DNA of 64,000 nucleotides from Domibacillus robiginosus (GCF_000966195.1 NZ_LAHL01000005.1:1-64000), one strand, 5' to 3'. Positions 50,858 to 60,389 are shown, counted from the first letter of the stretch. Notes: a model not told the origin generated them from the letters alone. Numbers and translations are program-made.

Positions 50858-52289
50858 AACTGAATATCCGGAACGGGTGCTTCAATTTGGCACCGGTAAC
50901 TTTTTGAGAGCGTTTACTGACTGGATGATTCACCGCATGAATAAGGAAACGGATTTTAATGGCAGTGTGGTGGTGGTTCAGTCGACGAAGCGCGGCGCTG
51001 CCGAGGTGATCAATGAGCAGGATGGGCTGTACAGTCTTTTCCTGCAGGGGATGCTTGATGGAAGGGCCGTGCGGCGGCATGAAGTAATTGAATCGATCAG
51101 CCGGGCATTGAACGTACACGATCAATATGACGAGTACCTGGCGCTGGCGACGAGCCCGGACTTGCGGTTTGTTGTGTCCAACACGACCGAAGCGGGCATT
51201 GCGTTTGACGAGAAAGATCAGCTGGAGAGCCGTCCACAAAGCAGTTTTCCAGGTAAATTAACAGCGTTGTTATGGAAGCGTTTCACACATTTTAATGGCG
51301 ATCCTTCAAAAGGACTTGTGGTCATTCCGTGTGAGCTGATCGATCAAAATGGCACGACATTAAAAAATATCGTTCTGCGCTACGCGAAAGCATGGCAGCT
51401 CGGTGAAATTTTCGCAGAGTGGATTGATAACGCCAACACATTTTGCAACAGCTTAGTAGACCGGATTGTGCCGGGTTATCCAAAAGATGAGAAAGAAGAG
51501 CTGGAAAGGGAGCTTGGCTGTGAAGATCAGCTAATGACTGTCGGTGAGCATTACCATTTGTGGGCAATTGAAGGACCGGAATGGCTGCGTGAAGAGTTTC
51601 CGGCTCATAGGGCTGGATTGAACGTGAAGGTGATAGATGACCTGGCGCCATACCGATTGAGCAAAGTGTACATCTTAAACGGCGCACACACGGCCTTGAC
51701 ACCGATTGCCCTGCTTTCAGGAATTGAAACAGTCAAAGAAACGGTTACAAGAGGTGAAACAAAAGCGTTTGTTGAAGAGCTGATTTTCCAGGAAATTATT
51801 CCGGCGGCAGGGCTCCCAAAAGAAGAAACAATTGCTTTTGCCAATCAAGTATTAAGCCGGTTTGCGAATCCATTTGTTCATCATTATGTAAAAAGTATTG
51901 CTCTGAACGCCATGCCGAAATTTAAAACGAGAAATGTACCCCTCCTGATCAAGCATACAGAGGCGTTTGGTGAAGTGCCCGAGCGGATCGCACTGGCGCT
52001 TGCGGCCTGGATTCACGTTTATAAAACGAGTGAAACGGACGAAGCGCCTATCGTAGCCCTTTTCCGTGGTCAATGGGATGCATGTGACGGTACAGACGAG
52101 GGGATTTATCAGCTGGTCGAGAACGTTCTTGCTTATGAAGCTCTCTGGGAGCAGGATTTAAATCAAATTCCTCGTTTGACAGAAACAGTGGCCCGCTTAA
52201 CAGTGGGCATTGAGAGAGAGGGAATGATGGAAACATTACAGAAAGCAGGTGCCAGCTATGAAAGACACGCTGATCATCAACGAACGTGA
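50826..52289 (+). CDS. uxaB: Tagaturonate reductase (altronate oxidoreductase) UxaB
   Basis: The 487-residue mannitol-dehydrogenase-type enzyme reduces tagaturonate to altronate with NADH. The N-terminal cofactor motif is VLQFGTGNFLRAF. The catalytic region KVYILNGAHTALTPIALL has the conserved lysine, asparagine and histidine. The start is a TTG at 50826, eight bases after AAAGGAGG inside the end of uxaC. A near match to the repressor operator occurs within the gene at 51259. The end overlaps uxaA by 32 bases. Confidence 0.92.
   Translation: MQRLTKTVHNKTEYPERVLQFGTGNFLRAFTDWMIHRMNKETDFNGSVVVVQSTKRGAAEVINEQDGLYSLFLQGMLDGRAVRRHEVIESISRALNVHDQYDEYLALATSPDLRFVVSNTTEAGIAFDEKDQLESRPQSSFPGKLTALLWKRFTHFNGDPSKGLVVIPCELIDQNGTTLKNIVLRYAKAWQLGEIFAEWIDNANTFCNSLVDRIVPGYPKDEKEELERELGCEDQLMTVGEHYHLWAIEGPEWLREEFPAHRAGLNVKVIDDLAPYRLSKVYILNGAHTALTPIALLSGIETVKETVTRGETKAFVEELIFQEIIPAAGLPKEETIAFANQVLSRFANPFVHHYVKSIALNAMPKFKTRNVPLLIKHTEAFGEVPERIALALAAWIHVYKTSETDEAPIVALFRGQWDACDGTDEGIYQLVENVLAYEALWEQDLNQIPRLTETVARLTVGIEREGMMETLQKAGASYERHADHQRT
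51259..51272. promoter_or_regulatory. Operator-like sequence O3 inside uxaB
   Basis: TAACAGCGTTGTTA matches the 14-base operator core at 13 of 14 positions. It lies about 430 bases into uxaB. It could be chance or an auxiliary repressor site. Confidence 0.35.
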
Positions 52290-53742
52290 CAATGTGGCTG
52301 TAGCACTGCGGGATTTGTCCAAAGGAACCCGTATTGAATCAGGCGTTGAACTAGGAGAGAACGCAGGGAGAGGCCACAAAATTGCGCTATATGATATTGA
52401 CGAAAATAACAACGTTGTTAAGTATGGTTTTCCGATTGGGCATGCCACAATGCCGATTAAAAAGGGGAGCGTTGTTCATACACATAATGTAAAAACAAAT
52501 CTACATGATATTCAGACGTATACCTTTACACAGAAACTGAACGAAAATCCATTTAAACAGTCCAAATGCACTTTTAAAGGGTATAAGCGAAGCAATGGAA
52601 ACGTCGGTATTCGTAACGAGCTCTGGATTGTGCCAACAGTCGGCTGTGTAAATGGTGTTGCAGATTTGATCATTGAAGAGTTCAAGCGGGAACGCGGCGG
52701 AGACATTGCCCCTTTTGAAAATGTGCTTGTGCTAAAGCATAATTACGGCTGCTCGCAGCTTGGCGATGACCATAACCAAACAAAACAAATATTAGCCGAT
52801 GCGATTGTGCATCCTAATGCAGGCGGTGTGCTTGTACTGGGGCTTGGCTGTGAAAACAACAACATTCACGAGCTTCGTGACTCGCTCGGTCATTACGATG
52901 AAAGCCGTGTTCAGTTTTTGCTTTCACAGGACGTGGAAAATGAAATTGAAGCCGGGGTAAAATGTCTGCATGCGATTTGGGAAGCAGCAAAACTTGATCA
53001 GCGGGAGGATGTACCGCTTTCCGAACTGAAAATCGGGCTAAAGTGTGGAGGATCAGACGGGTTTTCAGGCATCACTGCTAACCCGCTGCTTGGAAGGCTT
53101 TCAGATTTTATTACGGCGCAGGGCGGCACTACCGTTTTAACAGAAGTGCCGGAAATGTTTGGGGCTGAAACGATTTTGATGGAGCGGGCTGAAAACGAGG
53201 AAGTATTTGAAAAAATTGTTCGGCTGATCAACGAGTTTAAGCAGTATTTTATGGATCATAATCAGCCGGTCTATGAAAATCCATCACCGGGCAACAAGGA
53301 TGGCGGGATTACCACACTTGAAGACAAATCGCTCGGCTGCACGCAAAAAGCCGGAACGTCTACGATTGTTGATGTTCTTCCTTACGGGGGACGTCTGCAA
53401 AAGCAGGGACTAAATTTATTGAGCGCTCCTGGAAATGATTTGGTCGCTTCTTCCGCTTTAGCTGCGGCCGGCTGTCAAATGGTGCTGTTTACAACAGGGC
53501 GCGGCACGCCATTTGGCTCGTTTGTACCGACGGTTAAAATCGCTACAAATACACCGCTTTATGAAAAAAAACGCCATTGGATTGATTACAATGCCGGGAC
53601 GCTTATTGAAGATATTTCTGAAGATTTAGTGCTTGAGGATTTTATTCAATATATTATCCGTGTAGCCAGTGGTGAGTGGGTTAATAATGAAAAAAATAAT
53701 TTCCGGGAGCTCGCGATCTTTAAAACAGGCGTAACACTTTAA
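52258..53742 (+). CDS. uxaA: Altronate dehydratase UxaA
   Basis: The 494-residue dehydratase converts altronate to KDG, which KdgK and KdgA then process. An N-terminal SAF-type domain (about 1-90) has GRGHKIALYDI and VHTHNV. The large C-terminal domain has GYKRSNGNVGIRNELWI, HNYGCSQLGDDH and the metal/substrate residues around GLKCGGSDGFSG and GRGTPFGSF. The ATG at 52258 follows AGGTG; a GTG at 52249 is possible but overlaps that site. An exact copy of the operator core lies 150 bases into the gene. Confidence 0.93.
   Translation: MKDTLIINERDNVAVALRDLSKGTRIESGVELGENAGRGHKIALYDIDENNNVVKYGFPIGHATMPIKKGSVVHTHNVKTNLHDIQTYTFTQKLNENPFKQSKCTFKGYKRSNGNVGIRNELWIVPTVGCVNGVADLIIEEFKRERGGDIAPFENVLVLKHNYGCSQLGDDHNQTKQILADAIVHPNAGGVLVLGLGCENNNIHELRDSLGHYDESRVQFLLSQDVENEIEAGVKCLHAIWEAAKLDQREDVPLSELKIGLKCGGSDGFSGITANPLLGRLSDFITAQGGTTVLTEVPEMFGAETILMERAENEEVFEKIVRLINEFKQYFMDHNQPVYENPSPGNKDGGITTLEDKSLGCTQKAGTSTIVDVLPYGGRLQKQGLNLLSAPGNDLVASSALAAAGCQMVLFTTGRGTPFGSFVPTVKIATNTPLYEKKRHWIDYNAGTLIEDISEDLVLEDFIQYIIRVASGEWVNNEKNNFRELAIFKTGVTL
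52407..52420. promoter_or_regulatory. Exact operator core O4 inside uxaA
   Basis: TAACAACGTTGTTA is a perfect 14-bp palindrome identical to the core of the main operator. It encodes part of DENNNVVKYG in uxaA. Its location 3.0 kb from O2 would allow DNA looping or a transcription roadblock. Confidence 0.5.
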
Positions 53743-53744
53743 AA

Positions 53745-53779
53745 GCAGCCTTTACGGTTTTTTACCGTGAAGGCTTTTT
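53745..53779 (+). terminator. Terminator of the uxa operon
   Basis: AGCCTTTACGGT pairs with ACCGTGAAGGCT with one mismatch around TTTTT, followed by TTTT. Confidence 0.8.
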
Positions 53780-53843
53780 GTATGGAAACTTATGTTTAAA
53801 GATGGTAGCGTATACAAAAAAGAGTACCGGAAGGAGTGAAAAA

Positions 53844-55628
53844 ATGAATCGGGTTAACAAGTCAACAAATTATCAGGAAACATTAACAGTGGGTAATTGG
53901 ATGACGCCGGCTCCTTATGTAATTGAAGCGCAGAGAACATACCGGGACGCAGCGCTTATGATGAACCGGCTCCGCCTGGACTGCCTGCCGGTGATCGATC
54001 ACCAGCAGGACATTGCAGGAATCGTTACACTGCGGCAAGTTTTAAATATTTTATTAACAGGAGATCCTGATACCTGTCTGGAAGGGGAAATGAGAAAACG
54101 TCATTTTATTACAGTGAAGCCGGAAGACCGGATTCAAGATGTATTTACACTTCCACACAAGCAGTTTTTAGTCGTCAATGAGACACAGCAGCTTATCGGT
54201 ATTTTAACGAGACGTGATATGCTGGATGCCTTTTCTAAGCATATTTACCGGCTGCAGCAAATGGAAAACACGGCAGATGTCCTGCAAGTTATTTTAGAAA
54301 GTGCATACGAAGGTATTGCCGTTGTAGACGAAAATGGACTTTTACTTGAATTTAATGAAGCATACAGCCGGTTCACCGGCGTAAAAAGAGAAGATGCGGT
54401 TGGACGGCATGTGACAGAAGTAATTGACAATACAAATTTACATATGACCGTTAAAACCGGCATTCCGGATCGCGGGGTTCTGCAAACGATTCAAGGCCAG
54501 CCGATGGTTGTGCATCGTATTCCGATCTGGAATGGAGAAAAGGTGACCGGCGCAATCGGCATGCTTATTTTCGAAGGCGTAACAGAGGTATATGGCCTTT
54601 TAGAACGAATTCAAAAAAGTCAGGTAGATGCGCAGGTGCTGCCCAAGTCATTGGCACAAACAACCGAAGAAGACAGCCGGATTACATTTGACCAGGTAAT
54701 CAGTGTAAGCGAAAGCATGGCGGTGGTAAAAAGAATGGCTAGAAAAGCAGCACGGACGACAGCGACAGTACTAATTACAGGCGAAAGCGGCACAGGGAAA
54801 GAAATATTTGCAAAAAGCATTCATCATTTAAGTCCGCATTTTAATGGTCCTTTTATTAGTGTTAACTGCGGAGCGATCCCCGAGCAGCTATTTGAGTCCG
54901 AACTATTCGGATATGAGGAAGGTTCTTTTACCGGAGCGAAAAAAGGCGGCAAGCCAGGAAAATTTGAGTTAGCTGAAAACGGCACACTTTTTCTCGATGA
55001 AATCGGTGAGCTTTCCCTTGTTCTTCAGACAAAACTGCTGCGTGTATTGCAGGAAAAGGAAGCTGAGCGTGTAGGAGGGATCACAAAATATAAAGTAAAT
55101 GTCCGAATTATTGCCGCGACCAATCAACATATCGAGCAAATGGTGGAAGAAGGGGCATTCCGGGAAGATTTGTATTACCGGCTGAATATCATCAGGCTGC
55201 ATTTGCCTGCATTACGCGAAAGAACAGAAGATATTCCAGCCCTGCTTTCTTATTATGTGAAAAAAGTGTGTGATAACTATGGCATTGCGGAAAAGCAATT
55301 TACATCCGATGCAGTAGCGATCATGATGAACAGCCCGTGGAAAGGGAACATTCGAGAGCTGGTTAACAGGGTGGAGCAGCTGGTTACAATGGTAGATGAA
55401 CGGATTGTTGATGCTTATCACCTGGAAGGAATGACACAAAATCCGCCTTCCTTGCAAGAATCAGAATCTCGTGTAATTGACCGAGTAAAAAGACAAAGTG
55501 CTGAAAATGAAAAAGACTTAATTATTCGGGTGCTTGAGGAAACAGGCGGAAATAAATCAAAAGCGGCTGCGAAGCTTGGCATCCACCGTACAACGCTTTA
55601 TCAAAAATTAAAGAAATACAAAATGTAG
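53844..55628 (+). CDS. Sigma-54-dependent transcriptional activator (CBS-PAS-AAA+-Fis)
   Basis: The 594-residue enhancer-binding protein has a pair of CBS domains (about 15-135), a PAS domain (about 145-260) and a AAA+ domain (about 290-525). The AAA+ part has Walker A GESGTGKE, the sigma-54 contact loop GSFTGA (Ser for the usual Ala) and Walker B LFLDEIGEL. A C-terminal Fis-type helix-turn-helix (NKSKAAAKLGIHRTTLYQKLKKY) completes it. CBS domains often bind adenine nucleotides. The ATG at 53844 follows GGAAGGAG. It lies directly upstream of a consensus sigma-54 promoter and surely controls it. The ligand sensed by PAS is unknown. Confidence 0.93.
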   Translation: MNRVNKSTNYQETLTVGNWMTPAPYVIEAQRTYRDAALMMNRLRLDCLPVIDHQQDIAGIVTLRQVLNILLTGDPDTCLEGEMRKRHFITVKPEDRIQDVFTLPHKQFLVVNETQQLIGILTRRDMLDAFSKHIYRLQQMENTADVLQVILESAYEGIAVVDENGLLLEFNEAYSRFTGVKREDAVGRHVTEVIDNTNLHMTVKTGIPDRGVLQTIQGQPMVVHRIPIWNGEKVTGAIGMLIFEGVTEVYGLLERIQKSQVDAQVLPKSLAQTTEEDSRITFDQVISVSESMAVVKRMARKAARTTATVLITGESGTGKEIFAKSIHHLSPHFNGPFISVNCGAIPEQLFESELFGYEEGSFTGAKKGGKPGKFELAENGTLFLDEIGELSLVLQTKLLRVLQEKEAERVGGITKYKVNVRIIAATNQHIEQMVEEGAFREDLYYRLNIIRLHLPALRERTEDIPALLSYYVKKVCDNYGIAEKQFTSDAVAIMMNSPWKGNIRELVNRVEQLVTMVDERIVDAYHLEGMTQNPPSLQESESRVIDRVKRQSAENEKDLIIRVLEETGGNKSKAAAKLGIHRTTLYQKLKKYKM

Positions 55629-55669
55629 TATAAGGTGTAGTGGTTACGCTACACTCCCACTACATATGT

Positions 55670-55715
55670 AGCGTTAAATCGACACTTTTTGTTTGGGAAT
55701 TGTCGATTTAATGCT
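55670..55715. promoter_or_regulatory. Upstream activating sequence for the sigma-54 activator
   Basis: AGCGTTAAATCGACA (55670-55684) and TGTCGATTTAATGCT (55701-55715) form an inverted repeat matching at 14 of 15 positions with a 16-base spacer. It sits close upstream of the -24/-12 promoter. A Fis-type dimer site is expected here. Confidence 0.65.
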
Positions 55716-55724
55716 TTTTTTAGT

Positions 55725-55741
55725 TTGGCACGGTTATTGCA
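55725..55741 (+). promoter_or_regulatory. Sigma-54 (-24/-12) promoter
   Basis: TTGGCACGGTTATTGCA matches the consensus YTGGCACGNNNNTTGCW fully, with GG and GC spaced correctly. It lies 37 bases ahead of the dehydrogenase start. Confidence 0.92.
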
Positions 55742-55777
55742 TTATATAAATTAAGAAGCGACAAGGAGATGAAGTAA

Positions 55778-56959
55778 GTGAACGAATACAATAAATTTCA
55801 AATGCCGCAAACAACTATATATGGGTGCGGCTCCTTTGAACAAATCGGCAAAGAAGCCGCTCAGAGAGGAAAAAAAGCACTGATTGTCAGCGATGCAGTA
55901 ATGAACAAACTTGGCTATGTTGACACATGCAGAAAGCAGTTAAAAGAGGCTGGTATTGAAAGCGTTATCTTCCTGGGGGTAGAATCAGAACCAACAGATC
56001 AATATGTGGCAGAGGCCCTTCTAATGCTGGAAAAAGAAGCATGTGACGTTATCGTTTCGCTTGGCGGCGGCAGTTGTATTGACACAGCGAAAGCGGTTGC
56101 TGTTTTAGCAGAAAACGGCGGCTATATTGGAGAGTACCGGGGCGCAAGCAAGATTGCTGATCAAGCACCGCTTCCGCATATTGCCGTACCGACTACAGCG
56201 GGAACCGGTTCGGAGGCAACAGATGTAACAGTCATTACCAATACGTCCAACGACGTAAAAATGATGATTAAGCAGCCTGCTTTTATGCCTTCTGTTGCAC
56301 TTGTGGACCCCTCTCTTTCAATGTCGTCACCGCCGAAAATTACGGCAGCGACTGGTGTTGATGCCTTGACACATGCAATCGAAGCGTACATATCGAAAAA
56401 AGCACATCCGATGAGTGATATGTACGCGCTGGAAGCAATGAAATTAATCATTCCCAATCTTGAAAGAGCTTATCAAAATGGGTCGGATCTCGAGGCGCGT
56501 GAAGCGATGGCGCTCGGCTCCATGTATGCAGGCGCTGCTTTTTCCAATGCATCGGTTTGTCTTGTGCATGGCATGTCACGGCCCATCGGCGCTTTGTTTC
56601 ATGTGCCGCATGGTATTTCTAATGCAATGCTTCTGCCGGCAGTGCTTGAATACAGTAAAGAAGCGTGTACCGAAAGACTGGCGCACATTGCCGCTATTTT
56701 TGACCAGAGTGCAGTTGAGATGACAACTGTTGAAGCGGCAGAATTAACAGTTGAGCGTGTTAAGCAATTATGCGATTCACTGGATATTCCGAATCTGCAA
56801 GGATGGGGAATCGATAAAAACCGGTTTGAAAGCGTCATTGAAAAAATGGCGGTTGATGCGCTGGACAGCGGCAGTCCGGGCAATAATCCGCGCGTCCCGG
56901 ATGAAAGAGGCATTCAAGAGCTTTACCGTACGTGCTTTTCATATCAATTTTCATTATAA
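55778..56959 (+). CDS. Iron-containing alcohol dehydrogenase, probable 3-hydroxyacid dehydrogenase
   Basis: The 393-residue group III Fe-dependent dehydrogenase has the NAD motif SLGGGSCIDTAKAVA (about 95-109). TTAGTGSEATDVTVIT follows, and metal ligands lie in GVDALTHAIEAY and the histidines of LVHGMSRPIGALFHVPHG. The GTG start at 55778 lies nine bases after AAGGAG. It is the first gene behind the sigma-54 promoter and is followed by a permease and an MmsA-type dehydrogenase. It probably oxidises a hydroxy acid to the semialdehyde that MmsA consumes, such as 3-hydroxypropionate or 3-hydroxyisobutyrate. That substrate is inferred. Confidence 0.85.
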   Translation: MNEYNKFQMPQTTIYGCGSFEQIGKEAAQRGKKALIVSDAVMNKLGYVDTCRKQLKEAGIESVIFLGVESEPTDQYVAEALLMLEKEACDVIVSLGGGSCIDTAKAVAVLAENGGYIGEYRGASKIADQAPLPHIAVPTTAGTGSEATDVTVITNTSNDVKMMIKQPAFMPSVALVDPSLSMSSPPKITAATGVDALTHAIEAYISKKAHPMSDMYALEAMKLIIPNLERAYQNGSDLEAREAMALGSMYAGAAFSNASVCLVHGMSRPIGALFHVPHGISNAMLLPAVLEYSKEACTERLAHIAAIFDQSAVEMTTVEAAELTVERVKQLCDSLDIPNLQGWGIDKNRFESVIEKMAVDALDSGSPGNNPRVPDERGIQELYRTCFSYQFSL

Positions 56960-56980
56960 AGAGAGCAGAGAGGTGTTTGT

Positions 56981-58324
56981 ATGTTAGGGATGCTCGGGTT
57001 GCTGGTTTCTTTAATTGTGCTAATTGTTTTGACAATGAGAGGCGTCAATATTATTATCGCTGCGATTATTAGTGCGATTTTAGTTGCTTTAACGGGCGGC
57101 ATAAACCTTGAGACGGCGCTGACGGAACATTACATGGGCGGGTTTACGAGCTACTTTGCCAATTGGTTTTTAATCTTTTTGCTTGGCGCAATTTTTGGCA
57201 AAGTGATGCAGGAAACGCGTGCAGCCGACAGCATTGCACGATGGATAAAAAATAAGCTTGGCCCTGAGCGAGCTGTATTAGCCGTTGTGGCTGCAGCAGC
57301 CATTATGACATATGGCGGCGTAAGTTTGTTTGTTGTCGGGTTTTCTATTTATCCGATTGCAGTTTCATTATTTCGCTTAGCTAACTTGCCTCACCGGTTT
57401 ATTCCCGCGGCTCTTGTATTCGGATCTATTTCCTTTACAATGACAGCGCCCGGATCGCCCGAGATTCAAAACTTAATTCCAACTGAATTTTTCGGAACAA
57501 AACCAACAGCAGGTGGCTGGATTGGTGTATTAATGGCCCTTGTTATTATGACCGCCGGCGGCTGGTATTTAGGAAGAATGGTGAAAAAAGCATCTGCAAA
57601 CGGTGAAGTGTTTTATTTGCCGGAGGAAGCAAGCCGAAAAGAGGGAGAGGAAGTCGCAGCAACTGCTTTAGCTGAGCAGGAACTTGAAGAAAGAATGAGT
57701 GGTGAAGTCCCGCCGTTTTTGGTTGCTTTATTTCCTCTTGCGGCCGTGATCATTATTTTAAACATAGCGGCAAACTTTACTTCTTCAACAGCGGCAGCAC
57801 TTATTTCTTTGTCGAGTGGAATCTTTTTTGCGAGTGTTTTGATGGCAAAATTTTTAAAAGATTTATGGGAAGCACTTGCGAAGGGAGCGCATGATGCCCT
57901 GATTGCAGCAGCTAATACATGTGCGGTTGTAGGTTTCGGAAGTGTTGCGGCGCAAGTATCTGCCTTTGACAAAGTAGTCGATGCACTTGTTAATATACCT
58001 GGCCCGCCTTTAATGGGCCTGGCCGTTGCTGTAACGCTGATTTGCGGGATTACAGGATCCGCATCAGGCGGTCTTGGTATTGCTCTTCCTATTTTATCGC
58101 CGATTTATATGGCACAGGGGCTTGATCCGGGAGCAATGCACCGTATTTCAGCATTGGCTTCGGGCGGCCTGGATTCTCTGCCGCATAATGGTTATGTTGT
58201 TACAACGATCCGGGCCATCTGTGGAGAAACACATAAAAGGTCTTACAAGCCCATTTTTATTCTGAGTGTAGTTCTGCCAACGCTTGTTTTAATATTAGCA
58301 GTTATTTTGTATTCAATTTTCTAA
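56981..58324 (+). CDS. GntP-family organic acid permease
   Basis: The 447-residue membrane protein has about 12 hydrophobic segments and the family features MTYGGVSLFVVGFSIYPIA, FTMTAPGSPEIQNLIP and the C-terminal SLPHNGYVVTTI. GntP relatives carry gluconate, glycerate or hydroxybutyrate. Flanked by two dehydrogenase genes under a sigma-54 promoter, it most likely imports the hydroxy acid they degrade. The ATG follows AGAGAGG. Confidence 0.87.
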   Translation: MLGMLGLLVSLIVLIVLTMRGVNIIIAAIISAILVALTGGINLETALTEHYMGGFTSYFANWFLIFLLGAIFGKVMQETRAADSIARWIKNKLGPERAVLAVVAAAAIMTYGGVSLFVVGFSIYPIAVSLFRLANLPHRFIPAALVFGSISFTMTAPGSPEIQNLIPTEFFGTKPTAGGWIGVLMALVIMTAGGWYLGRMVKKASANGEVFYLPEEASRKEGEEVAATALAEQELEERMSGEVPPFLVALFPLAAVIIILNIAANFTSSTAAALISLSSGIFFASVLMAKFLKDLWEALAKGAHDALIAAANTCAVVGFGSVAAQVSAFDKVVDALVNIPGPPLMGLAVAVTLICGITGSASGGLGIALPILSPIYMAQGLDPGAMHRISALASGGLDSLPHNGYVVTTIRAICGETHKRSYKPIFILSVVLPTLVLILAVILYSIF

Positions 58325-58337
58325 GGAGGAATTATAA

Positions 58338-59795
58338 ATGACAGAAGTGAAAAAATTACAAAATTATATAAACGGTGAATGGGTGGATTCTCTGTCGAGC
58401 CAGACCGAGACGGTTGTAAACCCAGCAACAGGCGAAGAAATCGCTCAGGTGCCGCTTTCTACAAAAGAAGACGTAGACCGTGCGGTACAGGCCGCAAGCG
58501 AAGCATTCAAAACATGGTCGCAGACAGCCGTTCCAAAGCGTGCACGCATTCTGTTCAAATACCAGCAGCTTCTTGTAGACAACTGGGAAGAGCTGGCGAA
58601 GCTGATCACGATTGAAAACGGTAAAAGCCTGTCAGAAGCGATGGGTGAAGTGCAGCGCGGGATTGAATGCGTAGAATTTGCAGCTGGTGCACCGACACTG
58701 ATGATGGGCAGCCAGCTTCCAGATATCGCGACAAACATTGAATCAGGCATGTACCGTTATCCAGTAGGCGTTGTTGGCGGTATCACACCATTCAACTTCC
58801 CAATGATGGTGCCTTGCTGGATGTATCCACTGGCGATTGCATGCGGTAACACATTTGTCCTGAAGCCGTCTGAACGCACACCGCTTTTGGCAGCGAAATT
58901 GGTCGATCTATTCAAGGAGGCCGGCCTTCCAGACGGCGTACTAAACATCGTAAACGGAGCGCATGACGTCGTAAATGGCCTGCTTGAGCATCCAGAAGTA
59001 AAAGCCATTTCCTTTGTCGGCTCACAGCCAGTGGCAGAATACGTATATAAAACAGGGGCAGCGAACTTGAAACGCGTACAGGCGCTTGCCGGAGCGAAAA
59101 ACCACTCGATTGTGCTGGCTGATGCAAACCTTGACCTGGCCGCAAAAGAAGTCACAGCGGCAGCCTTCGGTTCAGCGGGCGAGCGCTGCATGGCTGCAGC
59201 CGTTGTGGCAGTAGAAGAGGGCATTGCTGATGAGTTTATTGCCAAACTAAAAGAAGCAGCGGATAACATTCAAATTGGCAACGGCTTAGATGACGGCGTA
59301 TTCCTCGGCCCGATCATCCGCGAAAATGCGAAGCAGCGCACAATCGGCTACATTGAAGCCGGCATCGAGCAGGGGGCAACACTTGTGCGTGACGGACGTG
59401 AAGATGAAGCCGCGAATGGTGACGGCTACTTCCTTGGCGCGACGATTTTTGACAATGTGACACAGGAGATGACGATCTGGCAGGATGAAATCTTTGCACC
59501 GGTTCTTTCAGTAGTCCGCGTAAAAGACCTGGCAGAAGGTGTGGAGACAGCGAACGCTTCTACCCTTGCGAACGGTGCCTGCCTGTACACAGACAGTGCA
59601 GCAGCGGTACGCCAGTTCCGTGAAACGATCGATGCAGGGATGCTTGGTATTAATGTTGGGGTGCCGGCACCAATGGCTTTCTTCCCATTCTCAGGCTACA
59701 AAAATTCATTCTATGGCGATCTTCATGCGAACGGTAAAGACGGGGTTGAATTCTTTACACGCAAGAAAATGGTTACAGCACGCTATGTGAATTGA
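58338..59795 (+). CDS. mmsA: CoA-acylating (methyl)malonate-semialdehyde dehydrogenase
   Basis: The 485-residue aldehyde dehydrogenase of the MmsA/IolA group converts malonate semialdehyde to acetyl-CoA, or methylmalonate semialdehyde to propionyl-CoA, with loss of CO2. The nucleophile is C284 in [26 protein letters not shown] and [13 protein letters not shown] are typical of this CoA-dependent branch. The ATG follows AAGGAGG, 13 bases after the permease. No other iol or valine-degradation genes are near, so here it serves the sigma-54 operon. Confidence 0.92.
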   Translation: MTEVKKLQNYINGEWVDSLSSQTETVVNPATGEEIAQVPLSTKEDVDRAVQAASEAFKTWSQTAVPKRARILFKYQQLLVDNWEELAKLITIENGKSLSEAMGEVQRGIECVEFAAGAPTLMMGSQLPDIATNIESGMYRYPVGVVGGITPFNFPMMVPCWMYPLAIACGNTFVLKPSERTPLLAAKLVDLFKEAGLPDGVLNIVNGAHDVVNGLLEHPEVKAISFVGSQPVAEYVYKTGAANLKRVQALAGAKNHSIVLADANLDLAAKEVTAAAFGSAGERCMAAAVVAVEEGIADEFIAKLKEAADNIQIGNGLDDGVFLGPIIRENAKQRTIGYIEAGIEQGATLVRDGREDEAANGDGYFLGATIFDNVTQEMTIWQDEIFAPVLSVVRVKDLAEGVETANASTLANGACLYTDSAAAVRQFRETIDAGMLGINVGVPAPMAFFPFSGYKNSFYGDLHANGKDGVEFFTRKKMVTARYVN

Positions 59796-59876
59796 ATGCC
59801 ACATATTTGACTATTCCATGGAAAATACTAATCATGTGCAAAACCAGCACAGACAATTTATTTTTCCTGGAGGGAT

Positions 59877-60389
59877 ATGATGGGTATTTTAAGTGGGAAT
59901 CCAAAAGACGAGCCGATGCATTACGGTGAAGTAGCTGCCGTCTGGGCAGGCTCCTTAACTGCTAAAGGCGCAGCCGCTTTTTACAGCACGATGCTAAACC
60001 ATGCCGGTGATACGGATTTGAAGCAAGTGCTTGAGGAAGGCTTCACACTGGCGCAGGCGGAAATAGCCGGTTTAGATGAAATTTTAAGAGAAAACGGCGT
60101 AGCAATTCCGCCGGCACCTCCAGAACGTCCACACGCGGATCTTGAAAGCATCCCGCCGGGCGCACGTATTCAGGATCCGGAAATTGCCACGATGATTGGA
60201 AAAGATGTCGGCATGGGCTTAGTATCGCACAGCCAGGCAATGGCGCAATGTATCCGCGAAGACATTGCAATGATGTTTGCAGAGTTTCACACAGCAAAAG
60301 CGAAGCTTGGCCAGACCAACTTGCGGCTTTTAAAAGAAAAAGGCTGGCTTGTTGTACCGCCCCTTCATATGAACCAGGTAAAAGAGTAG
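59877..60389 (+). CDS. DUF3231-family protein
   Basis: The 170-residue helical protein has one DUF3231 unit (many Bacillus relatives carry two). Typical elements are MHYGEVAAVWAGSLTAKGAAAFY, DTDLKQVLEEGFTLAQAEIA, PPAPPERP and the final LLKEKGWLVVPPLH. The function of the family is unknown; spore-associated copies are common. Adjacent ATGs at 59877 and 59880 are both possible, and GGAGGG suits the second slightly better. It is monocistronic with a terminator. Confidence 0.8.
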   Translation: MMGILSGNPKDEPMHYGEVAAVWAGSLTAKGAAAFYSTMLNHAGDTDLKQVLEEGFTLAQAEIAGLDEILRENGVAIPPAPPERPHADLESIPPGARIQDPEIATMIGKDVGMGLVSHSQAMAQCIREDIAMMFAEFHTAKAKLGQTNLRLLKEKGWLVVPPLHMNQVKE

